This document shows, in pieces, positions 47,530 through 57,419 of a DNA stretch of 64,000 bases (its first letter is position 1; every line of letters begins with the position of its first letter). Location of the stretch: contig NZ_JAQIOZ010000012.1 of assembly GCF_028023675.1 (NCBI RefSeq), positions 1 to 64,000 on the forward strand. The letters run 5' to 3'. This DNA is from Primorskyibacter aestuariivivens. GTDB lineage: Bacteria; Pseudomonadota; Alphaproteobacteria; Rhodobacterales; Rhodobacteraceae. The notes below the pieces were generated by a model. It ran no database searches. It was given only the letters and a program-made list of their open reading frames with translations, and had not been told where the DNA came from. The position numbers and the translations under genes were made by a program.

Positions 47530-47636
47530 TTCGCCGGCGCCGGGGTGCGTCGATCCGGCATACCCAGTCATACGAGTTTACCCAACGCGCCCGAATGCGT
47601 ATCCCATCGCCAAATGTAATAGACGGAAGACACGAT

Positions 47637-50600
47637 ATGTCCGACTTCAATAAAATCCTCATCGCCAACCGGGGCGAGATTGCAATCCGTATCATGCGGG
47701 CCGCCAACGAGATGGGGAAGAAAACTGTCGCGGTCTATGCCGAAGAGGACAAGCTGGGCCTGCACCGGTTCAAGGCCGATGAAGCCTATCGCATTGGCGA
47801 GGGGCTGGGGCCGGTTCAAGCCTATCTGTCGATTGACGAGATCATCCGTGTGGCCAAGGAAAGCGGCGCGGATGCGATCCACCCGGGCTATGGTCTTCTG
47901 TCCGAGAACCCTGATTTCGTGGATGCCTGCGCGGCGAACGGCATCACCTTTATCGGTCCCAAGGCGGAAACCATGCGGGCGCTGGGCGACAAGGCATCGG
48001 CGCGCAAGGTGGCGATTGCGGCGGGCGTGCCTGTGATCCCGGCGACGGAAGTGTTGGGTGATGATTTCGACGCGATCACCAAGGAGGCCGCCGAAATCGG
48101 CTATCCGCTGATGCTCAAGGCGTCCTGGGGTGGCGGCGGGCGCGGCATGCGCCCGATCAACGGACCGGAGGAGCTCAAGGACAAGGTGCTGGAGGGCCGT
48201 CGCGAGGCGGAAGCCGCCTTTGGCAATGGCGAAGGTTATCTGGAAAAGATGATCATCCGAGCGCGGCACGTCGAAGTGCAGATCCTTGGTGACAAGCAGG
48301 GCAGCATTTATCACCTGTATGAGCGCGATTGCTCAGTCCAGCGCCGCAACCAAAAGGTCGTGGAACGCGCGCCCGCGCCCTACCTGTCCGAGGCGCAGCG
48401 CGAAGAGCTTTGTGAGCTGGGCCGCAAAATCACGGCACATGTGAATTACGAATGCGCGGGTACGGTCGAGTTTCTGATGGATATGGAAACCGGCAAGTTC
48501 TATTTCATCGAGGTCAATCCGCGCGTTCAGGTCGAACATACCGTGACCGAGGAAGTCACCGGCATCGACATCGTTCAGGCGCAGATCCTGATCGCCGAGG
48601 GCAAATCGCTGGCCGAGGCCACGGGCAAAGCGTCCCAGTATGACATCCGCCTGAATGGCCACGCTCTGCAGACACGGGTGACGACCGAGGACCCACAGAA
48701 CAATTTCATCCCCGATTATGGTCGCATCACCGCGTATCGGTCCGCCACCGGGATGGGTATCCGCCTTGATGGTGGCACGGCCTATGCGGGCGGGGTGATC
48801 ACGCGCTATTACGATTCGCTCCTGACCAAGGTGACCGCCTGGGCGCCGACACCGGAAAAGGCCATCGCGCGGATGGACCGGGCGCTGCGCGAATTCCGGG
48901 TGCGCGGGGTGTCCACCAATATCGCGTTTGTGGAAAACCTGCTCAAGCACCCGACCTTCCGCAACAACCAGTACACCACCAAGTTCATCGACGAGACGCC
49001 GGAACTGTTCCAGTTCCCGAAACGTCGTGACCGGGGCACCAAGGTTCTGACCTATATCGCGGATATCACCGTGAACGGTCATCCCGAGGTACAGGGCCGG
49101 CCCATGCCGCACCCCGATCTGAAACCGGCCAAGCCGCCGAAACAGCGCGCGGAACCTGCGCCGGGGACCAAGACGCTGTTGGACGAAAAAGGCCCGCAGG
49201 CGGTGGCCGACTGGATGTCCGCACAGAAAAAGCTGTTGATCACCGACACGGCCATGCGCGACGGGCACCAGTCGCTTCTGGCCACGCGGATGCGCTCGAT
49301 CGACATGATCAAGGTGGCACCCAGCTACGCCGCCAACCTGCCGCAACTTTTCAGCGTTGAATGCTGGGGCGGCGCGACTTTCGACGTGGCCTATCGCTTT
49401 TTGCAGGAATGCCCGTGGCAACGCCTCCGCGATCTGCGCGCACGCATGCCCAACGTCATGACCCAGATGCTGCTGCGCGCCTCAAACGGCGTGGGCTACA
49501 CCAACTATCCCGACAATGTGGTGCAGTTCTTTGTCAAACAGGCGGCGGAAACCGGCGTCGATGTGTTCCGCGTCTTTGACAGCCTGAACTGGGTCGAGAA
49601 CATGCGCGTCGCGATGGACGCGGTGATCGAGGCGAACAAGGTCTGTGAAGGCACGATTTGCTACACCGGCGATATCCTTGACCCGGACCGCGCCAAATAT
49701 GACCTGAAATACTATGTCCAGATGGGCAAGGACCTGCGCGATGCGGGGGCTCATGTTCTGGGGCTCAAGGACATGGCGGGGCTGCTCAAGGCTTCTTCGG
49801 CGGGGGCGCTGATCAAGGCGCTCAAGGAAGAGGTGGGCCTGCCCATCCATTTCCACACGCACGATACCTCTGGCGCGGCGATCGCCACGATCATGGCCGC
49901 GGCCGAGGCAGGGGTCGATGCAGTGGACGGGGCCATGGACGCGCTGTCCGGCAATACCTCCCAACCGACGCTGGGTTCCATCGTAGAGGCGCTGCGCCAT
50001 ACCGAGCGGGACACAGGGCTGGATATTTCCGCGATCCGCGAAATCTCCAACTACTGGGAAGCGGTGCGCGGCCAATACGCGGCATTCGAATCCGGTCTTC
50101 AGGCCCCGGCCTCCGAGGTCTACCTGCACGAAATGCCGGGCGGGCAGTTCACCAACCTCAAGGCACAGGCGCGCTCGCTTGGGCTTGAGGAGCGTTGGCA
50201 CGAAGTGGCCCAGACCTATGCGGATGTGAACCAGATGTTCGGTGACATCGTAAAGGTCACGCCGTCCTCCAAGGTTGTTGGTGATATGGCGCTGATGATG
50301 GTGTCGCAGGGGCTCACGCGCGCCGATGTGGAAAACCCCAAGACTGACGTGGCCTTCCCGGATTCGGTGATCGACATGATGCGCGGCAATCTGGGTCAGC
50401 CTCCGGGCGGTTTCCCCGATACCATCGTGAAAAAGGTGCTGAAGGACGAGAAACCCAATACAGAGCGTCCGGGCAAACATCTCAAGCCGGTCGATCTGGA
50501 AGAGGTCCGTGCCAAGGTGATTGCCGAGATGGAAGGCAAGGAGGTCGATGACGAGGATCTGGCGGGGTACCTGATGTATCCCAAGGTCTTCCTTGATTAC

Positions 50601-51083
50601 ATGGGCCGTCACCGGGTTTACGGCCCGGTCCGCACGCTGCCTACGCGTACCTTCTTTTACGGGATGGATCAGGGCGAAGAGATCACCGCCGAGATCGATC
50701 CCGGCAAGACGCTGGAAATCCGCCTGATCGCCGTGGGCGAGACGCAGGATGACGGCGAAGTGCGGGTGTTCTTTGAACTGAACGGTCAGCCGCGTACCAT
50801 CCGCGTGCCGGATCGCAAGGCCAAGGCAGTCACCGCCGCGCGTCCAAAGGCCGAGGCGGGCAACGCCAACCACATTGGTGCGCCGATGCCCGGTGTCGTG
50901 GCGAGCGTTGCGGTCAAGGCGGGCGATGCGGTCAAGGAGGGCGACATGCTGCTCACCATCGAGGCGATGAAGATGGAAACCGGTTTGCACGCGGAACACG
51001 ACGGAACGGTCAAAGCCGTGCATGTGCAGCCCGGCGCGCAGATCGATGCCAAGGACCTGCTGGTGGAATTCGAAGCAGAGTGA
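47637..51083 (+). CDS. pyc: Pyruvate carboxylase
   Basis: This 1148-residue biotin enzyme makes oxaloacetate from pyruvate, HCO3- and ATP. In order: biotin carboxylase (IANRGEIAIRIMRA; ASWGGGGRGMR), carboxyltransferase (ITDTAMRDGHQSLLATRMRS near 535), allosteric linker, and BCCP with the biotin lysine in EAMKMET near 1115. Full length. ATG 47637 is preferred by family start. It provides anaplerosis from pyruvate, which would also accept carbon released by SuyAB. Confidence 0.97.
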   Translation: MSDFNKILIANRGEIAIRIMRAANEMGKKTVAVYAEEDKLGLHRFKADEAYRIGEGLGPVQAYLSIDEIIRVAKESGADAIHPGYGLLSENPDFVDACAANGITFIGPKAETMRALGDKASARKVAIAAGVPVIPATEVLGDDFDAITKEAAEIGYPLMLKASWGGGGRGMRPINGPEELKDKVLEGRREAEAAFGNGEGYLEKMIIRARHVEVQILGDKQGSIYHLYERDCSVQRRNQKVVERAPAPYLSEAQREELCELGRKITAHVNYECAGTVEFLMDMETGKFYFIEVNPRVQVEHTVTEEVTGIDIVQAQILIAEGKSLAEATGKASQYDIRLNGHALQTRVTTEDPQNNFIPDYGRITAYRSATGMGIRLDGGTAYAGGVITRYYDSLLTKVTAWAPTPEKAIARMDRALREFRVRGVSTNIAFVENLLKHPTFRNNQYTTKFIDETPELFQFPKRRDRGTKVLTYIADITVNGHPEVQGRPMPHPDLKPAKPPKQRAEPAPGTKTLLDEKGPQAVADWMSAQKKLLITDTAMRDGHQSLLATRMRSIDMIKVAPSYAANLPQLFSVECWGGATFDVAYRFLQECPWQRLRDLRARMPNVMTQMLLRASNGVGYTNYPDNVVQFFVKQAAETGVDVFRVFDSLNWVENMRVAMDAVIEANKVCEGTICYTGDILDPDRAKYDLKYYVQMGKDLRDAGAHVLGLKDMAGLLKASSAGALIKALKEEVGLPIHFHTHDTSGAAIATIMAAAEAGVDAVDGAMDALSGNTSQPTLGSIVEALRHTERDTGLDISAIREISNYWEAVRGQYAAFESGLQAPASEVYLHEMPGGQFTNLKAQARSLGLEERWHEVAQTYADVNQMFGDIVKVTPSSKVVGDMALMMVSQGLTRADVENPKTDVAFPDSVIDMMRGNLGQPPGGFPDTIVKKVLKDEKPNTERPGKHLKPVDLEEVRAKVIAEMEGKEVDDEDLAGYLMYPKVFLDYMGRHRVYGPVRTLPTRTFFYGMDQGEEITAEIDPGKTLEIRLIAVGETQDDGEVRVFFELNGQPRTIRVPDRKAKAVTAARPKAEAGNANHIGAPMPGVVASVAVKAGDAVKEGDMLLTIEAMKMETGLHAEHDGTVKAVHVQPGAQIDAKDLLVEFEAE

Positions 51084-51108
51084 CGCATTCGGTTACAACT
51101 GGAAACAG

Positions 51109-51137
51109 GGGCTACGCTTCGCGGCGTGGCCCTTTTT
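51109..51137 (+). terminator. Intrinsic terminator after pyc
   Basis: The 9-bp stem GGGCTACGC/GCGTGGCCC (with one G-T pair) and 6-base loop are followed by TTTTT at 51133-51137. It lies 25 bases after the pyc stop and before the convergent SH3 gene. Confidence 0.85.
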
Positions 51138-51152
51138 CGTTTCCCGGCCGCT

Positions 51153-51965
51153 CTACTCGACTTGCAAATAACGCAGATACATCCAGCCGGTTTCTCCGCC
51201 AATCATGACGCGCGCCCAGTTCCCGACGGTTTGCGTGACAAGCGCCGCTTCGCCCCGATTGAACTGAGCAATCGTGTCCCCGTTGCTGTCCGGGCGCGTG
51301 CGCAGATTGACAAAATCACCGTCCACGATGGCCGGTCTCGCGGTTGGATCGGCAATTACAGTCATTTCGTCCGGGTGGGCAGAGTGCGGACCCGGGCCAA
51401 CGCCCGGGCGGGGTATACGGGAAAACGCGCCCGGCGCGCCCGGCGCGATCCATGTCTCTTGGGCGGCAAACCGGTGGGTCGGGCCCGCGGGGTCGAGACT
51501 TGGTTCCGCGACGGCGTCCAGCGCCCCCGGCGTCTCATCTGGCAACTGGCCCGGTATAATGGCCGGTCCGCTTTGCGATATTCGCCCGGCTGGAATGGCG
51601 GTCGTATCCAGACTGGGCGCGTCGGTAATCTGAGTGCTCTGGCGGGTCTCGGGCGCGCTGGCTTGCACGGGCGGAATTGCAGACGGGGCCGGGGCCGCGA
51701 AACTGTCATCAGCACCCCGCGCAAGGATCACCTCGGTCGCCGGGTCTCGGGCCGGGCCGGGCGCGATGCCTGAGACCGCGACGGGCGCGGCGTAGAGGAC
51801 CGTATGGGTCACATCCGGGGGTGGCTCGGCGAAGCTGAATTCCTTCATCGTCACGGCCGGGTTGGCGAATTCGACCTCGCCTTGTCCCTGCGACACCAGC
51901 GCAAGCGCGGACAGTCCCACAAACAGAACCGGGCCCATGGACGACGCTGACGTCTCGTTTGACAT
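51153..51965 (-). CDS. SH3 domain-containing protein
   Basis: This 270-residue protein has an N-terminal hydrophobic segment (VLFVGLSALALVSQGQG). A long Pro/Ala/Thr-rich, probably disordered middle (about 40-205) precedes a C-terminal bacterial SH3 domain (VDGDFVNLRTRPDSNGDTI to GGETGWMYLRYLQ). Likely periplasmic. ATG 51965 is chosen over a longer frame. No neighbouring partner. Confidence 0.85.
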   Translation of the reverse strand: MSNETSASSMGPVLFVGLSALALVSQGQGEVEFANPAVTMKEFSFAEPPPDVTHTVLYAAPVAVSGIAPGPARDPATEVILARGADDSFAAPAPSAIPPVQASAPETRQSTQITDAPSLDTTAIPAGRISQSGPAIIPGQLPDETPGALDAVAEPSLDPAGPTHRFAAQETWIAPGAPGAFSRIPRPGVGPGPHSAHPDEMTVIADPTARPAIVDGDFVNLRTRPDSNGDTIAQFNRGEAALVTQTVGNWARVMIGGETGWMYLRYLQVE

Positions 51966-52158
51966 GCTCACCAATGTTTTGCGGTTGCGTGTAGCCGCAC
52001 CTAAGATCAATTTCTGCCTGACATGGGCGCGACTTCCAACTGTGATCTTGCGATTTATCCGACCAGCCCCGGGCCTTGTGACGGCTTTTGGTCCCGGTTC
52101 ATGTGATGCCCCACCGGGAAAGCGGCCAGAATTTCGCGCGCTCAGGCGATATTTCCTC

Positions 52159-52185
52159 TTGCAGAGGCCCGCTCTTCTTTATACA
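52159..52185 (+). promoter_or_regulatory. Possible promoter of the tRNA-Gly genes
   Basis: TTGCAG (52159-52164) and TATACA (52180-52185) lie just upstream of the first tRNA-Gly. The 15-bp spacing is short, so this is a weak call. Confidence 0.35.
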
Positions 52186-52205
52186 TCGCTCGCACCTAAT
52201 GGAAT

Positions 52206-52280
52206 GCGGGCGTAGCTCAGGGGTAGAGCATAACCTTGCCAAGGTTAGGGTCGGGCGTTCGAATCGCCTCGCCCGCTCCA
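52206..52280 (+). tRNA. tRNA-Gly (anticodon GCC), copy 1
   Basis: The cloverleaf has acceptor GCGGGCG/CGCCCGC, anticodon stem-loop TAACC-TTGCCAA-GGTTA (GCC), T-loop TTCGAAT, discriminator T and encoded CCA. It is identical to the second copy 33 bases downstream. Confidence 0.97.
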
Positions 52281-52313
52281 ATAGGACCCCAGGCCAGTTT
52301 GGCCGAACCGGAT

Positions 52314-52388
52314 GCGGGCGTAGCTCAGGGGTAGAGCATAACCTTGCCAAGGTTAGGGTCGGGCGTTCGAATCGCCTCGCCCGCTCCA
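52314..52388 (+). tRNA. tRNA-Gly (anticodon GCC), copy 2
   Basis: All 75 bases are identical to copy 1, including CCA. The flanks differ within one or two bases of the tRNA ends. Both copies are probably on one transcript. Confidence 0.97.
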
Positions 52389-52462
52389 AACACTTCTCCG
52401 AAGGTCGCGATGCATTCAGTCTGCCGTTCTGGCATACTGTACGGGATTCATCGGAGCCTATC

Positions 52463-53173
52463 ATGCGCCTTTCTCTCGCCGCCTTCGTCCTCGCCCCCTC
52501 GCTTGCCTATGGCAATTGCACCGATGACGCGATGCTGGTGTTCGACGCGTCGGGGTCCATGGCCGAGATGGGCTATAACGGGCTCGACCATCCCCGCATC
52601 ACCGAGGCGCGCATCGCAATGCGCAAGGCGCTGCCGGATATCACGCCGGTCCGGCGTGTCGGACTGGTGGTCTATGGGCCGGGCGATTCCGAGGTTTGCA
52701 GCCATGTGGACCTTCGCTTGCCGCCTCGCCCGGATGCGGCGGATCAGATCATCGCCGAGATCGACGCGCTGACCCCGGATGGCAACACCGCTTTGACCGA
52801 AGCGGTGCAATATGCTGCCGATGCGCTGGACGCGCGGACCAAACCGGCCACAATTGTTCTGGTCACCGATGGCAAGGAAACCTGCGGCGGGGCCACCTGC
52901 CAATTGGCGGCGCATCTCACCTCGCAGGCTCCCGGACTGACCATCCATGTGATCGGGTTCAGGGTCCGGGGTGAGCATTTTAATTTCGAAGGTTTCGATT
53001 CCAATCCTGACTTCGAAGCGGTGCCGGCTGCCGTACAATGTCTCTCGGATCAGACCGGGGGGCTGTATATCGGCGCTGAGTCGATTGAGGAGCTTGTGGA
53101 CGCGATGCACAAGACGCTGGGCTGTCCGCTTTTCTCCAAGGACATGTACCGGCGGCCCGTCACTCCGGGTTAA
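52463..53173 (+). CDS. Exported von Willebrand factor A domain protein
   Basis: This 236-residue protein has a short signal peptide (cleavage after AYG near 17) and a VWA domain with MIDAS motif D28-A-S-G-S32, a distal threonine in DGNTALTEAVQYAAD and VLVTDGKETCGG. Cysteines in the export-facing domain may form disulfides. No C-terminal anchor is seen. ATG 52463 is preceded by GGAG; in-frame sequence further upstream is the tRNA-Gly region. Role unknown; periplasmic binding protein is likely. Confidence 0.88.
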   Translation: MRLSLAAFVLAPSLAYGNCTDDAMLVFDASGSMAEMGYNGLDHPRITEARIAMRKALPDITPVRRVGLVVYGPGDSEVCSHVDLRLPPRPDAADQIIAEIDALTPDGNTALTEAVQYAADALDARTKPATIVLVTDGKETCGGATCQLAAHLTSQAPGLTIHVIGFRVRGEHFNFEGFDSNPDFEAVPAAVQCLSDQTGGLYIGAESIEELVDAMHKTLGCPLFSKDMYRRPVTPG

Positions 53174-53274
53174 GCCGTGTTCCCGGGCGCACGGGCGGAT
53201 GTGAATCCGTGACCGCCCTCTTGGCCCGGAGCCTATCGCCCCCTATAAGGCGCTGACTCCAAAGGATGACCCCG

Positions 53275-53862
53275 ATGCGCAAAGCCACCGTGACCCGCAA
53301 AACCGCGGAAACCGACATTACTGTGACGCTCGATCTGGATGGGACCGGCGCCTATGACAACCAGACCGGTGTAGGGTTCTTCGACCACATGCTGGATCAA
53401 CTGTCGCGTCATTCGCTGATCGACATGACGATCCGGGCCACCGGCGACCTGCATATCGATGATCACCATACGGTCGAAGACACCGGCATCGCCATTGGAC
53501 AGGCGCTGGTTCAGGCGCTGGGCGACAAGACAGGCATTCGCCGCTATGGCGCGTGCCTGCTGCCCATGGATGATGCGCTTGTGCGGGCGGCGCTGGATCT
53601 GTCGGCCCGGCCCTTCCTTGTCTGGAATGCGGACCTGCCGACGCAGAAGATAGGCACGTTTGATTGCGAGCTGGTGCGCGAATTCTTTCAGGCGCTCGCC
53701 ACCCATGGCGGCATCACCCTGCATGTGGACGCGTTGCACGGCGTGAACAGCCATCACATTGCTGAGGCGGCCTTTAAAGCCGTGGCGCGTGCGCTGCGCG
53801 AGGCCGTCGAAACCGACCCGCGCAAAGCCGATGCGATCCCGTCCACCAAGGGTGCATTGTAG
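53275..53862 (+). CDS. hisB: Imidazoleglycerol-phosphate dehydratase
   Basis: This 195-residue manganese enzyme catalyses the sixth histidine-synthesis step. Histidine-rich metal motifs are visible: [24 protein letters not shown] and the C-terminal [17 protein letters not shown] 53275 is preferred over ATG 53266, because AAGGA overlaps the latter but is 8 bases from the former. It starts the hisB-hisH pair. Confidence 0.96.
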   Translation: MRKATVTRKTAETDITVTLDLDGTGAYDNQTGVGFFDHMLDQLSRHSLIDMTIRATGDLHIDDHHTVEDTGIAIGQALVQALGDKTGIRRYGACLLPMDDALVRAALDLSARPFLVWNADLPTQKIGTFDCELVREFFQALATHGGITLHVDALHGVNSHHIAEAAFKAVARALREAVETDPRKADAIPSTKGAL

Positions 53863-53866
53863 GCCC

Positions 53867-54505
53867 ATGCTGACCGCGATCATCGATTACGAATCCGGCA
53901 ATCTGCATTCGGCGGAAAAGGCGTTTCAGCGTATGGCCGCCGAAGTGGGCGCGGGTGAGGTTGTGGTGACGGGCGACGCCGATGTCGTGGCCCGCGCCGA
54001 CCGGATCGTTCTGCCCGGGGATGGGGCGTTTCCAGCCTGTCAAAAGGCGCTCAGAGGGCATTCCGGCATCTATGATGCGATGAAACACGCGGTCGAGGTT
54101 CAGGGCCGCCCGTTCCTTGGGATTTGCGTCGGCATGCAGCTCATGGCGAGCTGGGGTCGCGAATACGAGGATACTGAAGGTCTGGGCTGGATCAGCGGCG
54201 AGGTGGTGAAAATCGAGCCATCCGACCCGTCGCTCAAGGTGCCGCATATGGGGTGGAATGATCTGGTGATTGATCATGCGCATCCGGTGCTCGACGGGAT
54301 CGAGACGGGTGCACATGCCTATTTCGTGCATTCCTACCATTTCCGCGTGAACAATCCTGCGGAGCGGCTGGCGCATGTGGATTATGGCGGCGATGTCACG
54401 GCCGTGATCGGGCGCGATACGATGGTCGGAATGCAGTTCCACCCGGAAAAGAGCCAAGCCAATGGTTTGCGCATGATTGCAAACTTCCTGACCTGGTCTC
54501 CGTAA
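53867..54505 (+). CDS. hisH: Imidazole glycerol phosphate synthase, glutaminase subunit
   Basis: This 212-residue class I glutaminase supplies ammonia to HisF. The nucleophile C87 is in LGICVGMQLM, and the catalytic histidine-glutamate pair is in MQFHPEKSQANG. The start 4 bases after hisB gives IIDYESGNLHS, the family beginning. Its partner hisF lies 2.2 kb downstream. Confidence 0.96.
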   Translation: MLTAIIDYESGNLHSAEKAFQRMAAEVGAGEVVVTGDADVVARADRIVLPGDGAFPACQKALRGHSGIYDAMKHAVEVQGRPFLGICVGMQLMASWGREYEDTEGLGWISGEVVKIEPSDPSLKVPHMGWNDLVIDHAHPVLDGIETGAHAYFVHSYHFRVNNPAERLAHVDYGGDVTAVIGRDTMVGMQFHPEKSQANGLRMIANFLTWSP

Positions 54506-54520
54506 ATCTGGCCGAACCGG

Positions 54521-54916
54521 CTAGGGCACGCGCGTCCAGACCTGCGATTTGCACAGCCCGACCTTGCATCCGCTGACCTTTAGCGTATTGCCCTGCAATT
54601 CCATTTTGGCGGGAAAATCGGCGCCAAACACCGGCACATATGCGCGGCCATCGCCGTATTTACCCGCGCCCTGGGGCTTCATGTCCCAGATCAGTTGTCG
54701 CCCCACATTCGGTGTCACGATCTGCTTGCCGTTGGGATCAAATGCCTTGATCAGCTTGCCGCAATAGGCAGGGCCACAGGGTTCCACCTCGACCACGCCG
54801 GTCTGACCCTTGTGGTCGGGCGGCGAGGTCCACAGACCGGTCACAGGTTCAGAAGCAGAAACGGCGCCCGCCCAAAGGGCCACGGACGCCGCGGTTACAA
54901 TAAGAAAACGGCCCAT
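54521..54916 (-). CDS. DUF2147 family exported protein, copy 1
   Basis: This 131-residue protein has a signal peptide (cleavage after VSA near 21) and the DUF2147 fold: GLWTSPPDHKGQTGVVEVEPC, YCGKLIKAF, MKPQGAGKYGDGRAYVP, and a C-terminal LKVSGCKVGLCKSQVWTRV. ATG 54916 is chosen over a start five codons earlier. It is a paralogue of the next gene and lies inverted within the his cluster. Function unknown; periplasmic. Confidence 0.85.
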   Translation of the reverse strand: MGRFLIVTAASVALWAGAVSASEPVTGLWTSPPDHKGQTGVVEVEPCGPAYCGKLIKAFDPNGKQIVTPNVGRQLIWDMKPQGAGKYGDGRAYVPVFGADFPAKMELQGNTLKVSGCKVGLCKSQVWTRVP

Positions 54917-54970
54917 GGCCGAACTCCCCAAGAAAACAGGCGTTCCTTTACGCCCCCTTATAAATGGGGA

Positions 54971-55357
54971 TCACTGAATGCGTTGCCAAGTCTGTGACGA
55001 GCACAAAAGCCCGCCTGCGACGCAGCCGGACATTTTCAGTGAATTTCCGCTGAGGTTCAGCTTGCCCTTGTAAAGCTTGTTGTTCGACGGGCGCCAGACC
55101 TGGCCGGCATATTTGCCGCCACCCTGAGGAACCATGCCGCGAATGATCTGTTTTCCAAGGTTCTTGGATTGGTATTCGCCGCCGGAATCGAATGTGCGCG
55201 AAATCGTCCCGCAAATCTTACCCCCGCAAGACGCAATCGTCACATGGGCATAGGCCCCGTCATCCACTTCGGTTTTCCAGACACCATGCACCGGGTCCGC
55301 CAGCGCGGCACCTGCGCTCAAGGCAAGCCCGGCAAGGACCAGTTTCAGGCTTTTCAT
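54971..55357 (-). CDS. DUF2147 family exported protein, copy 2
   Basis: This 128-residue protein has a signal peptide (LVLAGLALSAGAALA) and the same core as its neighbour: GVWKTEVDDGAYAHVTIASC, GGKICGTI, MVPQGGGKYAGQVWRPSNN and LKMSGCVAGGLLCSSQTWQR. It is the upstream gene of the tandem pair, which arose by duplication. Function unknown. Confidence 0.87.
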   Translation of the reverse strand: MKSLKLVLAGLALSAGAALADPVHGVWKTEVDDGAYAHVTIASCGGKICGTISRTFDSGGEYQSKNLGKQIIRGMVPQGGGKYAGQVWRPSNNKLYKGKLNLSGNSLKMSGCVAGGLLCSSQTWQRIQ

Positions 55358-55493
55358 GTCTCATCTCCCTGTCTTGTGAACGCGATCCTGAGCGATATGT
55401 CCCACCCGGATCAAGATTGACGTGAGGTCCGTTGCAAAGCACCGGGGTTTGTGCAAAACGCCGTCGCAACTCCAGCAAAAGGTTAATCATCGT

Positions 55494-56216
55494 ATGATCC
55501 TGTACCCGGCTATCGACCTCAAGGACGGCAATGCCGTGCGGCTTCTGCGTGGCGACATGGATAAGGCGACCGTTTTCAACGAAGACCCTGCGTCGCAGGC
55601 CCGTGCATTCGTTGAAGCAGGATGCGAATGGCTGCATCTGGTCGATCTGAACGGTGCCTTTGCGGGCGCGCCGGTGAATGCAGGTGCGGTCGAGGCGATC
55701 CTTGCCGCGACACCCGTTCCCACGCAGTTGGGCGGTGGCATCCGTGAAATGGCCACCATCGAAAGCTGGCTGTCCAAAGGGCTGGCTCGCGTGATCCTGG
55801 GCACGGTCGCAGTAGAGAACCCGGCACTTGTGCGCGAGGCGGCCAAGGCCTTTCCGGGGCAGGTTGCTGTTGGCATTGATGCGCGCAATGGTCGTGTGGC
55901 CACCAAGGGTTGGGCCGAAGAGACCGATGTGATGGTCACCGATCTGGCCAAGAGCTTTGAGGACGCGGGCGTGGCGGCCATCATCTATACCGACATCAAC
56001 CGCGACGGCGCGATGCAAGGCCCGAATATCGAGGCGACGGCCGATCTGGCCAATGCGGTCTCCATCCCAGTGATCGCGTCTGGCGGTGTGTCCTCTCTGG
56101 ATGATCTGCGCGCCCTCAAGGCCTGTGGCGCACCGCTCAATGGCGCGATCTCGGGCCGGGCGCTTTATGACGGGGCCATTGACCTCAAGGAAGCGCTTTC
56201 CATAATGGCAGGATAA
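55494..56216 (+). CDS. hisA: ProFAR isomerase
   Basis: This 240-residue TIM-barrel isomerase acts in histidine synthesis. Family blocks are [35 protein letters not shown] and [16 protein letters not shown] 55494 is set by family start. It begins the second his segment (hisA - membrane protein - hisF - hisE). Confidence 0.96.
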   Translation: MILYPAIDLKDGNAVRLLRGDMDKATVFNEDPASQARAFVEAGCEWLHLVDLNGAFAGAPVNAGAVEAILAATPVPTQLGGGIREMATIESWLSKGLARVILGTVAVENPALVREAAKAFPGQVAVGIDARNGRVATKGWAEETDVMVTDLAKSFEDAGVAAIIYTDINRDGAMQGPNIEATADLANAVSIPVIASGGVSSLDDLRALKACGAPLNGAISGRALYDGAIDLKEALSIMAG

Positions 56217-56242
56217 GTTCTGCTATTTTTGGGGGCTTTCCC

Positions 56243-56590
56243 ATGCTCAATGACTTTCTCCTGTCGTTCTTTCTTGTCGTGCCGTCCTATGTCGCGGTGA
56301 TTGTGGCCAAGGATCAGGCACATGTGCTGTCACGCAAGATCCTGTTTTATGGCGGTTTGATCGCCTCGGTTCTGGTAACCCTTGCCCTGCTGCCCGCACT
56401 ACTCTGCGGCGGCGGGATCTACTATGACTATGGCGGTTGTATTGGGGGCGCTGGGCTGGCCGGAGTGTTCAACGCTGCGGCCCCGGCGATCCGTCTGATC
56501 CTTTTGACCTATGTGCTTGTCGCGCCTGTGCTGGCAATCGCCTGTTTCATCCTGAACTGGACGGTCAAATCAGAGAACTCGCCGGTCTGA
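56243..56590 (+). CDS. Small hypothetical membrane protein
   Basis: This 115-residue protein has about three hydrophobic helices (LLSFFLVVPSYVAVIV, LIASVLVTLALLPALL and LILLTYVLVAPVLAIACF) and a Gly/Tyr/Cys-rich loop (GGGIYYDYGGCIGGAG). It lies between hisA and hisF in the same direction. No family recognised; no link to histidine synthesis beyond position. Confidence 0.65.
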   Translation: MLNDFLLSFFLVVPSYVAVIVAKDQAHVLSRKILFYGGLIASVLVTLALLPALLCGGGIYYDYGGCIGGAGLAGVFNAAAPAIRLILLTYVLVAPVLAIACFILNWTVKSENSPV

Positions 56591-56657
56591 GCCTGCGCGC
56601 GCGTGACCGTTGCACCGCGCGCGCCTGTCTCCTATACGACGCGCAAAGGAGACGCCC

Positions 56658-57419
56658 ATGCTCAAGACCCGTATCATCCCCTGCCTCGACGTGGCCGACG
56701 GGCGCGTGGTCAAGGGCGTGAATTTCGTCGATCTGCGTGACGCGGGCGACCCGGTGGATGCGGCCCGCGCCTATGATGCCGCTGGCGCGGATGAGCTGTG
56801 TTTCCTCGATATCCATGCCACGCACGAAAATCGCGGCGTGATGATGGATGTGGTGCAGCGTACGGCGGAGCAGTGTTTTATCCCGTTGACGGTGGGCGGT
56901 GGCGTGCGCACTGTGCGGGATGTGCGTAACCTGCTGCTCGCGGGGGCTGACAAGGTGAGCTTCAACTCTGCCGCCGTCGCCAACCCCGATGTGATCGCCG
57001 AGGCGGCGGATCAGTTCGGCAGCCAATGCATCGTCTGCGCCATCGACGCCAAGACGGTAAGCCCCGGTAAATGGGAGATATTTACCCATGGAGGTCGTAA
57101 GCCCACCGGGATCGATGCGGTGGAATTTGCAAAACTGGTGACAGAGAAGGGCGCGGGGGAAATCCTGCTGACCTCTATGGATCGCGACGGCACGCGCGCG
57201 GGGTTCAACCTGCCGCTGACGCGCGCGATCTCGGACGCCGTTTCGGTGCCCGTCATTGCCTCGGGCGGTGTTGGCACGCTTGACCATCTTGTCGAAGGCG
57301 TGACCAAAGGCGGTGCCTCGGCGGTGCTGGCGGCGTCGATCTTTCACTTTGGCGACTACACCATCGCAGAGGCCAAGCAGCATATGGCCGACGCCGGTAT
57401 CCCGATGAGGCTGTCATGA
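56658..57419 (+). CDS. hisF: Imidazole glycerol phosphate synthase, cyclase subunit
   Basis: This 253-residue TIM-barrel works with HisH to make IGP and AICAR. The catalytic aspartates are in [14 protein letters not shown] and [27 protein letters not shown] is conserved. ATG 56658 has AAAGGAG upstream. The stop overlaps the hisE start (ATGA). Confidence 0.97.
   Translation: MLKTRIIPCLDVADGRVVKGVNFVDLRDAGDPVDAARAYDAAGADELCFLDIHATHENRGVMMDVVQRTAEQCFIPLTVGGGVRTVRDVRNLLLAGADKVSFNSAAVANPDVIAEAADQFGSQCIVCAIDAKTVSPGKWEIFTHGGRKPTGIDAVEFAKLVTEKGAGEILLTSMDRDGTRAGFNLPLTRAISDAVSVPVIASGGVGTLDHLVEGVTKGGASAVLAASIFHFGDYTIAEAKQHMADAGIPMRLS

Noticed and set aside
52463-53173. Longer VWA protein beginning upstream near 52088
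   Set aside because: The extra N-terminal codons run through the two tRNA-Gly genes, and the signal peptide begins only at ATG 52463.
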